In this document: piece after piece, positions 18,170-25,902 of the stretch
How the letters are laid out: every line of letters starts with the position of its first letter
Position numbering within the stretch: the stretch's first letter is position 1
Virus record (IMG/VR): IMGVR_UViG_3300033142_001472
Span: 1-27,786 of that record
Length of the DNA stretch: 27,786 nt
Strand: one strand, 5' to 3'
Source: a virus
Notes under the pieces: generated by a model
What the model was told of the DNA's origin: nothing
Databases searched by the model: none
The model's input: the letters and a program-made list of their open reading frames with translations, nothing else
Made by a program: the position numbers and the translations under genes

Positions 18170-19996
18170 TCAGTAAGGTCTTTCTCTTAGGAACGCTCCT
18201 TCATCTCGTTCCCTTTTTCGATTCATCACCATTTCCTTTTCTTCCTGGGGTAGATTTCTTTGTTCCTCTAAAAATCTTGAAGCGGGTGAAGTTCTGTTAC
18301 TCATTGCTTTACTTATTTCTTCTGGAGTCATTTGGTTTGCAGGTTTATCCTCTAACCTCATAGCGTCGGAGATAGCAGATCTTGGTTTTAAATCTGCATC
18401 ACCAATTGGTTTAAGAAGGTCCGAAGAACTATACGGTGTCATACGCTCTGCTTCCAACAACTGTATAACTTCCTGAGCCTTGCTGTCACCATCTTTAGCC
18501 TTTATTTGAAGCATATTATAATAGGCTTTCAGTGTTGACGGCTCCATTGCGGTCCACGTTTTTTTATTTTTATCCCAACGCATAGGTCGCTTTAGATCTT
18601 TATCGATAGCAAAGCCAAACCCGTCTTTTCCAATATCTTCATCAAAAATGCTGATAACATTTTCTTCACCCCTACCAAAATTCGGTGCCTTTTTGGGACT
18701 ATCAGCCTCGAAGTCCAATTCGCCAGGTGTCAGTTCTGCCTTAAATTCTTTGGCCATATGGTAGGCAAAAGCAGGGCCATACTCCTTTAAACCACTCTGC
18801 ATTATCATCCGGAGGTCGGGTCTCTTACCCGCTTGGCCATCAAACATTTCCCTGACTCTGCTGGCAGCGACCTTGGCTGCCTGTGGAGTTAAGAAATTTT
18901 TACCTGTTAGTCCATACCGGTTTGCAAGTTTGTTCGACTTGCTGCCACCGACCATTTCTTGAAAAATCTTCATACCCTTAAGAAAATCTTTCTGGTGTTG
19001 TTCAGCAGTTTTTGGCTTTGGGTTTATCAAATCACGTTCTTCGCCTTTTGCAAGTTCTACTGGGATCCCTTCGGCATATTGCAAGGCAGCTTCCATAGCA
19101 GATTTACCTGCTGTAATATTGTTTTTCATAATCACAGACTGGTCTTTAGCTGATATTTTTTCTCCGGTTGCAAGTCCGGCAGAGCCTCCACCGCCAACTG
19201 GTTGCATCATACTCTGATGGATAGACGTATGGATTTGTCGCAATCGGTTTGACCCTATCGGCACAGGAGTGTTGTCCCCAAATTGCATAGACACTACACC
19301 ACCATCGGTTCGATGTTTAGGGTAGCCCATTTGTCTGGCCTGCTGCTGTTCTTCAGTAACCGGATTGCCCTGGGCATCATACTGTTGCTTCATTTCTCCC
19401 AAGACCGGATTGCCCTGCTCGTCTAATACAGGATTACCCTGGGCATCTTTCAGTGGTTGGTTTTGCCTGGTAACACTCGTCTTGCTATTTGCACCCATGC
19501 CCGGATAGATCCCCCTGAAATGTTTGTCGGCAGCCGTAGCATCTCCACGATAGATCGCATCTGAATAAGCCTTATAGTGACGCATCTGTTCCTGATAAGC
19601 CAGTGCATCTTCATCTACACCTTTACGGATCCTGTCAGATCTTATGCCTTCAACTTCCGCTATAATTCGATCCTGGGTTTTGTAAGCCACAGCATTTTCT
19701 TTTTCAGTTTTAGCCTGATTTAAAATATCGGTTTCTAACTCAGCAACCTCCATAGCCTTGGCGTGGGTTTCTTCCAGCCTTCTTTCTTTGCCTTCAGCTC
19801 TTTCTTCAGTTGCTTTGCGCTTATCTTCATCTGCAAAGCTTTCTATTGCAGAACGGTTGCCACCCGGTATGCCTACCCGTGAACCAGGCGCCCTTCTCAT
19901 TGGTCGCTGGATAAGGGCATTTAATACACCCAGCTTTTGATTTTGCGCTTGAGTTGCTACTCGCTGCCCCGCTAAAAAAGCACTTGATATTGACAT
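18170..19996 (-). CDS. Internal virion protein-like, helical with degenerate repeats
   Basis: The 608-residue protein has GGAGG 7 nt before its ATG. Residues ~50-170 are a charged coiled-coil-like stretch (EERAEGKERRLEETHAKAME). Residues ~184-213 carry three copies of a short unit (DAQGNPV, DEQGNPV, DAQGNPV). The C-terminal half is mostly helical and charged, ending in RFLEEQRNLPQEEKEMVMNR. No enzyme motif or membrane segment was seen. Placement between the Ala/Gln-rich protein and the GGDEF giant fits a middle ejection protein of podovirus type. Function is by analogy only. Confidence 0.55.
   Translation of the reverse strand: MSISSAFLAGQRVATQAQNQKLGVLNALIQRPMRRAPGSRVGIPGGNRSAIESFADEDKRKATEERAEGKERRLEETHAKAMEVAELETDILNQAKTEKENAVAYKTQDRIIAEVEGIRSDRIRKGVDEDALAYQEQMRHYKAYSDAIYRGDATAADKHFRGIYPGMGANSKTSVTRQNQPLKDAQGNPVLDEQGNPVLGEMKQQYDAQGNPVTEEQQQARQMGYPKHRTDGGVVSMQFGDNTPVPIGSNRLRQIHTSIHQSMMQPVGGGGSAGLATGEKISAKDQSVIMKNNITAGKSAMEAALQYAEGIPVELAKGEERDLINPKPKTAEQHQKDFLKGMKIFQEMVGGSKSNKLANRYGLTGKNFLTPQAAKVAASRVREMFDGQAGKRPDLRMIMQSGLKEYGPAFAYHMAKEFKAELTPGELDFEADSPKKAPNFGRGEENVISIFDEDIGKDGFGFAIDKDLKRPMRWDKNKKTWTAMEPSTLKAYYNMLQIKAKDGDSKAQEVIQLLEAERMTPYSSSDLLKPIGDADLKPRSAISDAMRLEDKPANQMTPEEISKAMSNRTSPASRFLEEQRNLPQEEKEMVMNRKRERDEGAFLRERPY
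19359..19447 (-). repeat. Three degenerate direct repeats inside a coding region
   Basis: Copies near 19359-19380, 19404-19423 and 19429-19447 share the plus-strand core GGATTGCCCTG (one copy with a single change), mostly followed by GGCATC. They encode (D)xQGNPV units. This is consistent with local duplication and drift within the internal virion protein. Confidence 0.7.
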
Positions 19997-20034
19997 GATT
20001 ATACCTCCGTTATTTCATACATTACCATCAGTAA

Positions 20035-21078
20035 TTATGTTAAACTGAAGGGAGAACTTGCCGGTTGCCCATAAGAAGGCATGCTCCCCATAAAGTTCAT
20101 AGCATTTTGCTGTGCGCCATACTGTAAGCCCATCTGCAAGCCACCCATGTCACCATATTGACCGGCAATGTTCGTAGCCATACCACCGGCAATATTTGCC
20201 TGCCCCTGAGCAATTTGTGTCTGCTGACCAGCAAGACCTGCCAACGTAGAAGCGTGCTGACCTCTCATTTGTGCAGATTGCCCCAACATGCTGGCACCAG
20301 CACTCCTAATGCCCATAGCCGATTGCATCATTCTTGTTGGATCTAACAGCTGCATAGCCATAGCTGTTGCTCCAGTCGCTCGCTCTTTTTCACCACGCCT
20401 TGCCTGAGTGGACGCCATTGCTTTTCCGGTAGCTTCCTGCCCGGATATACGGTCCATAGACGCCCGACCCTGCGTGGTGGTTGGATCCATACCCAGTCTC
20501 TGCAATCGTCTGGCATCCGCCTGCCTGGCCAGATTACCCTGGGAGCTAACATCCGCCATAGCCCGACCAGACACACCTTCATAATCAGCCTGGGTCGCTT
20601 GCATCAACTGCTCCCTGGCCACACCCCTGGCTTCCAGTTCTTCTTGAGCTGCCAGTCGGAAGTTTTCGTCAAGACCGGCAAAGTCTTCACGAAATCGTGT
20701 ATACTCACCTTCCATCTGTTCAGCCAAATTACCCAAACGGCTTGCAGATTCTCCAGCACTTGTCATCCATTCGTAGGTTCCCTCAAAAGACTGCAAAGCT
20801 TGATTATAAACACCCTTAGACTCCTGAAGCGTTTGGTTCCATTGGTCTAACCATTGATTCATACCGGCATTTGCCCCACCACCCTGGCCTAATCCCAGGG
20901 CTTGCTGTGCCGCCATATATTGCATTTCGCGCATATTAATCTCATGCGATCTGTCTTGACCCATCATTTGTCTTTGTACTTGGAAAAACCGGGAAGTCCC
21001 CATAGTAGGCCCATAATTACCTCCGATTCCACCTGTCCCGGAATAAGCCCCCCTTGATGCCATAGTGTTTGTATACAT
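20035..21078 (-). CDS. Internal virion (ejection) protein-like, Ala/Gln/Met-rich
   Basis: The 347-residue product is Gly-rich at the start, then strongly helical and rich in Ala, Gln, Met and Arg (MQYMAAQQALGLGQGGG, EELEARGVAREQLMQATQAD). It ends with a Gly/Met/Gln-rich tail (MGLQYGAQQNAMNFMGSMPS). There is no catalytic motif or membrane helix. Composition, position after the nozzle genes and position before two other large internal-type proteins are typical of the first podoviral core or ejection protein. A G-run lies 9 nt before ATG 21078, overlapping the upstream stop region. An internal ATG six codons in is a less likely start. Confidence 0.55.
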   Translation of the reverse strand: MYTNTMASRGAYSGTGGIGGNYGPTMGTSRFFQVQRQMMGQDRSHEINMREMQYMAAQQALGLGQGGGANAGMNQWLDQWNQTLQESKGVYNQALQSFEGTYEWMTSAGESASRLGNLAEQMEGEYTRFREDFAGLDENFRLAAQEELEARGVAREQLMQATQADYEGVSGRAMADVSSQGNLARQADARRLQRLGMDPTTTQGRASMDRISGQEATGKAMASTQARRGEKERATGATAMAMQLLDPTRMMQSAMGIRSAGASMLGQSAQMRGQHASTLAGLAGQQTQIAQGQANIAGGMATNIAGQYGDMGGLQMGLQYGAQQNAMNFMGSMPSYGQPASSPFSLT

Positions 21079-21084
21079 TATTAA

Positions 21085-21609
21085 CTACCCCCCTTGCTGT
21101 GATTGCATAAGCTCTACTACTGATGGTGCAAATTCTATACGTTTAACATTTTCCACATTACCCTCCAGCTCAAATTCCCATCGATTAGCTCTAAGCTGGG
21201 CGTCCAGCCTGAAAGGAAGCTGGGTAAATATTTGTGTAGTTGATATTAATGTTCCGTCAGCATAAATTTTGAGTAACAATTCCTTCATCCCCGTATAAGT
21301 TGGCATTGCTCCAGTGTCCCGAATCACAGATCCGGCCAACGGCAACCCACCAACTGGCCAGCCCTGGTGCGGTGCATTTACATATATCACATAGCCACCG
21401 GATAAATACCCCAGATTCTGGTTAATCAAAAGGTTGTAAGCATCCAAAGCTGCGAGATAAGCGTCAAAGTCGCCTTCGTCAAAATAGATTCGACCAAAGC
21501 CAAAGCGCATCCGATCTTCAAGGTTATACAGCTTTGTCTTCCAGTTGAAGGTTCCGAAGGGCTGGGTGTCGTCACCTTCCCATTCATATATTTCTGTTAT
21601 ATAGGCCAT
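21085..21609 (-). CDS. Virion protein resembling a nozzle C-terminal domain
   Basis: The 174-residue protein contains FGTFNWKTKLYNLEDRMRFG near the N terminus, then LLLKIYADGTLISTTQIFTQ, LPFRLDAQLRANRWEFELEG and IEFAPSVVEL. This order ('F.WkSK.F.L', 'yADG.li.t', 'PFRL....a..WE.El.G', 'A.S..EL') matches the C-terminal end of long phage nozzle-type proteins as I remember them. I infer that it completes the shorter 532-residue protein encoded two genes upstream. ATG overlaps the upstream stop and GGAG lies 8 nt before it. The alternative is an independent minor tail protein. Confidence 0.5.
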   Translation of the reverse strand: MAYITEIYEWEGDDTQPFGTFNWKTKLYNLEDRMRFGFGRIYFDEGDFDAYLAALDAYNLLINQNLGYLSGGYVIYVNAPHQGWPVGGLPLAGSVIRDTGAMPTYTGMKELLLKIYADGTLISTTQIFTQLPFRLDAQLRANRWEFELEGNVENVKRIEFAPSVVELMQSQQGG

Positions 21610-22388
21610 TAGCCAAACTCCAAGGTTACGGTTAATCCATTCGGTGCTGTGCCGCTGTGAATAGCGCTAATGTTGATATTTATTATGTCGCCGGTTGCAA
21701 CATCATCGTTTGCTGTATCAATAACTCCGTCTTGTGCATACCACTCGTCACCAATAGTGACTTCCGTAGAAAGCATGGCTGCTTCCGATCCGGCCCTACT
21801 ACGATGGACTCCGATACTGGTTGCTCCCGTTACACCTTTATCCCAAACTCCACAGATCACACCGATTAAATCCAGGCCATTATACTGTGCCGGGATAACA
21901 ATAATTCCTTTTTCTCCAGCAACAACAGCTTCTGCGGCACCATAGACCGGAATAGTCACAGAATAGTTAAGCGTTCCACCATTTACTACATTGGAATGAT
22001 CGTGGTTCATATTGGTCAAATCACCAATCGTGGGTGTAGTCAAAGTCTTATTGGTAAGCGTCTGGGTACCATCTATGGTGGTAATATCTCCAGCCGCAGA
22101 ACCTCCAACCGACACGCCATCCAACTGGTTCAGCTCTGTAGAGGTAGCTAACAGATGGACAGCTTCGTTAAGATGAACGGTACCTGCCGAAAGATCAAGC
22201 GTAGCAGCAGCATTTAGGACGATATCACTCTGGTATCCACCATCAAGATACTGAAACAGGTTTTCAATCTCAATATGTTTATTCTGATCGGCAAGAACCA
22301 CCTCTGAAACGTCTCCAAGGTAAACAACATCGTCTGCTGCCGGAGCTACCGACAATTGGGTCATTTGGGTAATGTCAAGATCTGCCAT
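21609..22388 (-). CDS. Tail fibre / receptor-binding-like protein
   Basis: The 259-residue acidic protein opens DLDITQMTQLSVAPAADDVV followed by YLGDVSEV, a common N-terminal pattern of short phage fibre proteins. Residues ~100-120 hold TIDGTQTLTNKTLTTPTIGD, the 'TLTNKTLT.P.I' motif of fibre shafts. The remaining ~120 residues are beta-rich (VTIPVYGAAEAVVAGEKGII, LDLIGVICGVWDKGVTGATS) and could be the receptor-binding tip. AGGAG lies 6 nt before the ATG. It sits between the nozzle-like gene and the putative nozzle C-terminal gene, which is unusual, and it overlaps the following gene as TAATG. No enzymatic motif is visible. Confidence 0.65.
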   Translation of the reverse strand: MADLDITQMTQLSVAPAADDVVYLGDVSEVVLADQNKHIEIENLFQYLDGGYQSDIVLNAAATLDLSAGTVHLNEAVHLLATSTELNQLDGVSVGGSAAGDITTIDGTQTLTNKTLTTPTIGDLTNMNHDHSNVVNGGTLNYSVTIPVYGAAEAVVAGEKGIIVIPAQYNGLDLIGVICGVWDKGVTGATSIGVHRSRAGSEAAMLSTEVTIGDEWYAQDGVIDTANDDVATGDIININISAIHSGTAPNGLTVTLEFG

Positions 22389-22397
22389 AACGGTCTC

Positions 22398-23996
22398 CTA
22401 TAAGTCTGCAATTAAAAATATATTATCCCCAGATCCGATCTGCACAATCTGATCAGCCCTGTTAGGATAACTGGTTCCGCCCATCTGCAATAAAACCTCA
22501 GCGGTTTGTTTCACAAAATAAAGCGTATCGGTGCGTGGATCTACATGCACAGCCGGAGCATAATTCGTATTAGGTTCAGCGCCTAAAAGCAAGGTTGTAA
22601 TCTTTTTTTGGTCAAAATCTATGACCAGAACGCGACCCTCAAAGTCACCCTGATCATAAAATCCATAGTACCGTCCATTCTGATAGGCCCCTATAAAGGT
22701 ATCTGGTTCGTAATCTTCCCATTCGTTTTTAGTAAAAAACCCCTCGGTGGCATTAACAGCTCGGCCTCCCGAAACCAGGACAAGGCCATCACTGGTAGCA
22801 TAAAGAACACCAAACTTATATTCAGCCAAAGACCGTTTGGATATACATGGTTGCGATTCCGGCATTTTGTTTGGCGTCATAGAGTATGGCGTAGTGCCTG
22901 TAACGATATACGGATTTTGATCTGTAGCTACCACCAGGTTGTTCTCCATCACGCCCAGGGACACAATGGAAAATTCCAAAGTAAGCACATATTCTTCCGG
23001 CCATGCGTGCGGCTGGAACGGCTCGGAAAAATAAAGATCCTTTCCGACAAAACCCGCCAATATCCCACCGGGTAATGCCACAATTCCAAGCAGATTGTCC
23101 GGTGGTGGCAACCATCGTGGAGGCGAAAGCCCTGTCTGTAAAACCTCTCCCAATTCAGTATCTTCTTTGCTGTCGGAATAAACCGTAGCTGTCGCTGTAA
23201 TCTGATCTACATACTGATACTGAGCTGCTGTTTCACCCTGATTCAATCTGTAAATAAACTTGGACAATATCGTGTTTTCATAAGCTCTCCAGATAACCGT
23301 ATTGTCGGTTGTGTCACCATCTACAACGGTTCCCCAAGCAGGCTCTGGGCCACCTGTTGTGCCAGCCTGAACACATTTATAAACATACCCATTGGGAGTG
23401 CTGGGAATTACAAAATCAGTTAAATCATAACCCTGTCCAGTAAGCCAGGTCATGTCCATATTGGTAAGATCGATCTGGTCTCCCGGTAATGCTCCGACCA
23501 CTACATCAGAAACCGGTGACGGGGCGGACTCCTCACCCCAGGTTGTCATTACAGTCCACGCGTAAACCAGATCTCTGGCATCACCGGAACCCCCACCCAC
23601 ATTATTGGTTGTTGGCTTTATCCATGGCTGTGGGCTGGCCATGGAATAAAAATTAATCGGCAGCGCACCGCCACCGGTAGTGGCCTCAGCCTCGTTTGAT
23701 TTCTTGGGAATCCCATCCCCAGTATAATAAAACTTAAAATCAGTATCTCCGGATACCGGCCCTAAAACAACATCCACGTCAGCTGACCACTCCAACCAAA
23801 ACTGAGACCGATATAGATAAATCGTTCTAACCAGTACGCCAAGCTTTGCATCGGCATCTTTCAGCTCATTATCCCAGGGCCGTATCTCCCCGGAAACAAG
23901 CTTAACGTTGCTGGCCACCTGCGCTTCATTGGCTTCCAGAAGCTGCCTGGCCCTGACCGGCCTGAGACCACTGAATAATGGGATGCTTATTTTCAT
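22398..23996 (-). CDS. Tail nozzle-like protein
   Basis: The 532-residue protein begins ISIPLFSGLRPVRARQLLEA and continues NEAQVASNVKLVSGEIRPW. This is the 'select loci, Asn, Gly-x-x-x-Pro' opening shared by podoviral nozzle (tail tubular protein B-like) proteins. The body is beta-rich with propeller-like blades (LVYAWTVMTTWGEESAPSPV, LLGIVALPGGILAGFVGKDL, YGFYDQGDFEGRVLVIDFD). It should form the tube below the adaptor through which DNA leaves. Compared with relatives I remember, it stops early, and a C-terminal segment seems to be supplied by the separate gene at 21085-21609. Family assignment is moderate, from pattern and position. Confidence 0.6.
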   Translation of the reverse strand: MKISIPLFSGLRPVRARQLLEANEAQVASNVKLVSGEIRPWDNELKDADAKLGVLVRTIYLYRSQFWLEWSADVDVVLGPVSGDTDFKFYYTGDGIPKKSNEAEATTGGGALPINFYSMASPQPWIKPTTNNVGGGSGDARDLVYAWTVMTTWGEESAPSPVSDVVVGALPGDQIDLTNMDMTWLTGQGYDLTDFVIPSTPNGYVYKCVQAGTTGGPEPAWGTVVDGDTTDNTVIWRAYENTILSKFIYRLNQGETAAQYQYVDQITATATVYSDSKEDTELGEVLQTGLSPPRWLPPPDNLLGIVALPGGILAGFVGKDLYFSEPFQPHAWPEEYVLTLEFSIVSLGVMENNLVVATDQNPYIVTGTTPYSMTPNKMPESQPCISKRSLAEYKFGVLYATSDGLVLVSGGRAVNATEGFFTKNEWEDYEPDTFIGAYQNGRYYGFYDQGDFEGRVLVIDFDQKKITTLLLGAEPNTNYAPAVHVDPRTDTLYFVKQTAEVLLQMGGTSYPNRADQIVQIGSGDNIFLIADL

Positions 23997-24109
23997 ATTC
24001 TATCCTTGATTGGAGATACGCCCAGCCGCAGGCATTTTAAAAACCCTTTCCCGACCGTCTCCACAGTTGTTATAAAAGTTTTTTGTCGCCTTGCGGCTGA
24101 GCGCATCAT
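23993..24109 (-). CDS. Tiny basic protein, candidate (38 aa)
   Basis: A 39-codon frame fills the gap between two tail genes. It starts 3 nt after the upstream TAA, has AGGA 9 nt before its ATG, and ends in a TGA that overlaps the next ATG (ATGA). The product starts MMRSAARRQKTFITTVET and ends RLGVSPIKDRI; it is basic and has no clear membrane helix. The overlap pattern matches the rest of the operon, which favours a real gene. However, the same DNA holds an 11-bp inverted repeat, and a second frame here is also open, so this could instead be a structured spacer. Function unknown. Confidence 0.45.
   Translation of the reverse strand: MMRSAARRQKTFITTVETVGKGFLKCLRLGVSPIKDRI
24023..24099 (-). 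repeat. Inverted repeat, 11-bp arms with one bulge
   Basis: CAGCCGCAGGC at 24023-24033 pairs with GCCTTGCGGCTG at 24088-24099 except for one bulged base, leaving a 54-nt loop. It lies entirely between two tail genes, within the 38-residue candidate gene. No U-tract follows the stem on the transcribed strand, so it does not look like an intrinsic terminator. It could be an RNA structure that tunes translation of the nozzle-like gene or protects mRNA. Confidence 0.4.
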
Positions 24110-24112
24110 AAT

Positions 24113-25465
24113 TTATGGTCCTATCCAGTTAATAATGCTTATTCCTACCTTATCAAAGTATGCTGTGTATTCATGGAAGGTTTCACTACCGTCTATTGCA
24201 CCAAGATCTAAATGGTTAAATTCAATCGTTGTACTCCACGAACCACTATCTATAGTTACCCCGTTTACCTTCCACTCCCAACCCGACTGGTCGTGATGGA
24301 TCTCAATCCTATAAACTGTGTCAAGGCTAATGGCATCGCTTAATGCTGGTTGATTCTGAATCTTGAACTTATATACGCCCACTGATTCTCGATACACAGA
24401 GATGGAATTAGCCCACGAATTAGAAGGGGTAAGAAGCCTAAATATATCTGTTTCATCATATGAATCTGTTAACGATAAAGAAGTGAACACAATCTCAAAC
24501 CTTATATACAGGGCAGCCTGAGACGTAAAGAGTGGAGAAATCGTACCGTTAGATCCCCCTTCAAGGCTGGGAGTAAAAATCTTTAGACATTCTGTTCCCC
24601 AACCAGGCGGACTACCAACTATTGAACTTAAAGCATCTGCATCAACTATTCCATTGGCGGTTGTAGCTTCACTCCAGCCAACATTATCATAACCATCATA
24701 AAGTGGTCCGGGGCGTTCAAAATATTCTGCAAATACTCCAACAAAAGGTTCGATCTCATAGACACCGCTGGTAATGTTTACACTTGGGCTTTGCCAACGC
24801 TCTGCCCCAAAAGCCCTGGCTTTATAAGTTGTAGGTCCTGGCTCCGGCAACGTGATAGGAGCAGTATAAAGCGTATCGGTTTCGTCAGGATCTGTGCCAT
24901 CATCGGTATAATAGATAGACACACCAGACGTAATGCAAGACATTGTTAATGTGTAGCCCGGTGGATACGTTCCCGATGACGGATCGAAGTCTACATCAGC
25001 AACAAAAATCTCACCTGCAATCAAGCGCCATTCGGTAGAAGCAGCAGCAATAGCCTTCCACCACATTTGTGTATCCGACTGATAAACCTTCTCACCGATA
25101 TAGTCAGAAACCAACGCACCATCAGGGATATAAGCCACTTGCCTGGAAATTGATTTCTGCCCAACCGCATCCCAGGAGGTTTCGGATAAAACCTGCCATA
25201 TAATCGTTCCTCCACCCCAGGCCCTGGCAACAGTCGATTCCACCCCACGCGTGACGGATAAGCCCTGAACCGCATCAGAATTTTCAACATCTACCAGTAC
25301 GATTTCCCGGTCCCCTTCAACATTAATCATCTGGGCATAAAAACTATCACCGACACCACCTTTATTCAAAAATGTATCGTAGCTGGTTAAAAGTATCCTG
25401 GTGTCAACAGCGGCAATGTTAGCCGCCAGCCTTGCCTGAGATCCCATATTGAAGACCAGAGCCAT
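24113..25465 (-). CDS. Tail protein with chitobiase C-term-like and lectin-like domains
   Basis: I place the start at ATG 25465 (450 aa). It overlaps the upstream TAA and has GGAG 11 nt before it, whereas ATG 25486 has no Shine-Dalgarno site. Residues ~1-150 are homologous to the preceding 145-residue protein. Residues ~156-229 form a chitobiase/beta-hexosaminidase C-terminal-like beta domain (FDPSSGTYPPGYTLTMS, IYYTDDGTDP, TTYKARAF). The rest, from about 240, is a single beta-rich domain (EYFERPGPLYDG, LYIRFEIVF, YRIEIHHDQSGWEWKVNG) with the look of a concanavalin/LamG-type lectin fold. No glycosidase motif is evident. It probably binds a host surface glycan as part of the tail. Confidence 0.65.
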   Translation of the reverse strand: MALVFNMGSQARLAANIAAVDTRILLTSYDTFLNKGGVGDSFYAQMINVEGDREIVLVDVENSDAVQGLSVTRGVESTVARAWGGGTIIWQVLSETSWDAVGQKSISRQVAYIPDGALVSDYIGEKVYQSDTQMWWKAIAAASTEWRLIAGEIFVADVDFDPSSGTYPPGYTLTMSCITSGVSIYYTDDGTDPDETDTLYTAPITLPEPGPTTYKARAFGAERWQSPSVNITSGVYEIEPFVGVFAEYFERPGPLYDGYDNVGWSEATTANGIVDADALSSIVGSPPGWGTECLKIFTPSLEGGSNGTISPLFTSQAALYIRFEIVFTSLSLTDSYDETDIFRLLTPSNSWANSISVYRESVGVYKFKIQNQPALSDAISLDTVYRIEIHHDQSGWEWKVNGVTIDSGSWSTTIEFNHLDLGAIDGSETFHEYTAYFDKVGISIINWIGP

Positions 25466-25902
25466 TAGATATTCATCTCCTTCCATTCGGTACCAGTCGT
25501 GTGCTTAAACCATACACCAGTAACGCTCTGATAAACTTCTTCCCCAAAGTACGATGCCGCCAAAGATCCATCCGGATCTGATGTTACTATGCGATCAGTG
25601 CCTTTTTGTAAAAAATTCTCCAAGGCTTCATCGTCTATCCGATGTTCCACGGATGCCCCAATATTAAAAGAAAGCGGGCTCGCACTTCGCGTAACCGTTA
25701 AAGAGTCGCCGGACACCCCAGTGCAGGTCATCCACTCAAAAACAGAAGCGCTTTCGAAAACAATAAGCCGGAAAGCTTCGCCAGCCCCAGGAGATGGAAA
25801 CAGTGCCCCGTCTCCAGATTCAAGCACAAGCAACGTGTCACCGGTACCGATAGCTGTATTTAATGCACCAGCAGCATTATTTGCAAATAAATATTCTGTC
25901 AT
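25465..25902 (-). CDS. Tail structural protein, paralogue of next gene's N terminus
   Basis: This 145-residue protein has a strong AGGAGG site 9 nt before its ATG. It begins with TEYLFANNAAGALNTAIG and continues with beta strands ending LIVFESASVFEWM and DSLTVTRSASPLSF. This is a layout common in phage tail and fibre N-terminal domains. Its last third (PDGSLAASYFGEEVYQS, then W and EW) matches residues ~115-150 of the next protein (PDGALVSDYIGEKVYQS, W, EW), so the two are tandem paralogues. The stop TAA overlaps the next ATG (TAATG). It may be a tail connector or collar subunit; the precise role is unknown. Confidence 0.6.
   Translation of the reverse strand: MTEYLFANNAAGALNTAIGTGDTLLVLESGDGALFPSPGAGEAFRLIVFESASVFEWMTCTGVSGDSLTVTRSASPLSFNIGASVEHRIDDEALENFLQKGTDRIVTSDPDGSLAASYFGEEVYQSVTGVWFKHTTGTEWKEMNI

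Noticed and set aside
22608-23075. 155-codon open frame on the plus strand
   Set aside because: It lies fully antisense to the nozzle-like gene, has no ribosome site or recognisable sequence, and every supported gene is on the other strand.
24078-24084. A AAA AAC type slippery heptamer on the minus strand
   Set aside because: It is in phase only with a frame that has no start codon, and a -1 slip reaches a stop at once, so it links no two genes.
24000-24122. Second open frame across the gap after the lectin-like tail gene, ending PAAGRISNQG
   Set aside because: It has no usable start codon except a very late ATG giving 11 residues; the 38-residue frame has better start, ribosome site and end overlap.
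25465-25486. Upstream ATG 25486 as start of the chitobiase/lectin tail protein
   Set aside because: No Shine-Dalgarno site precedes it; it would in fact contain the ribosome site of ATG 25465, which overlaps the upstream stop in the usual way.
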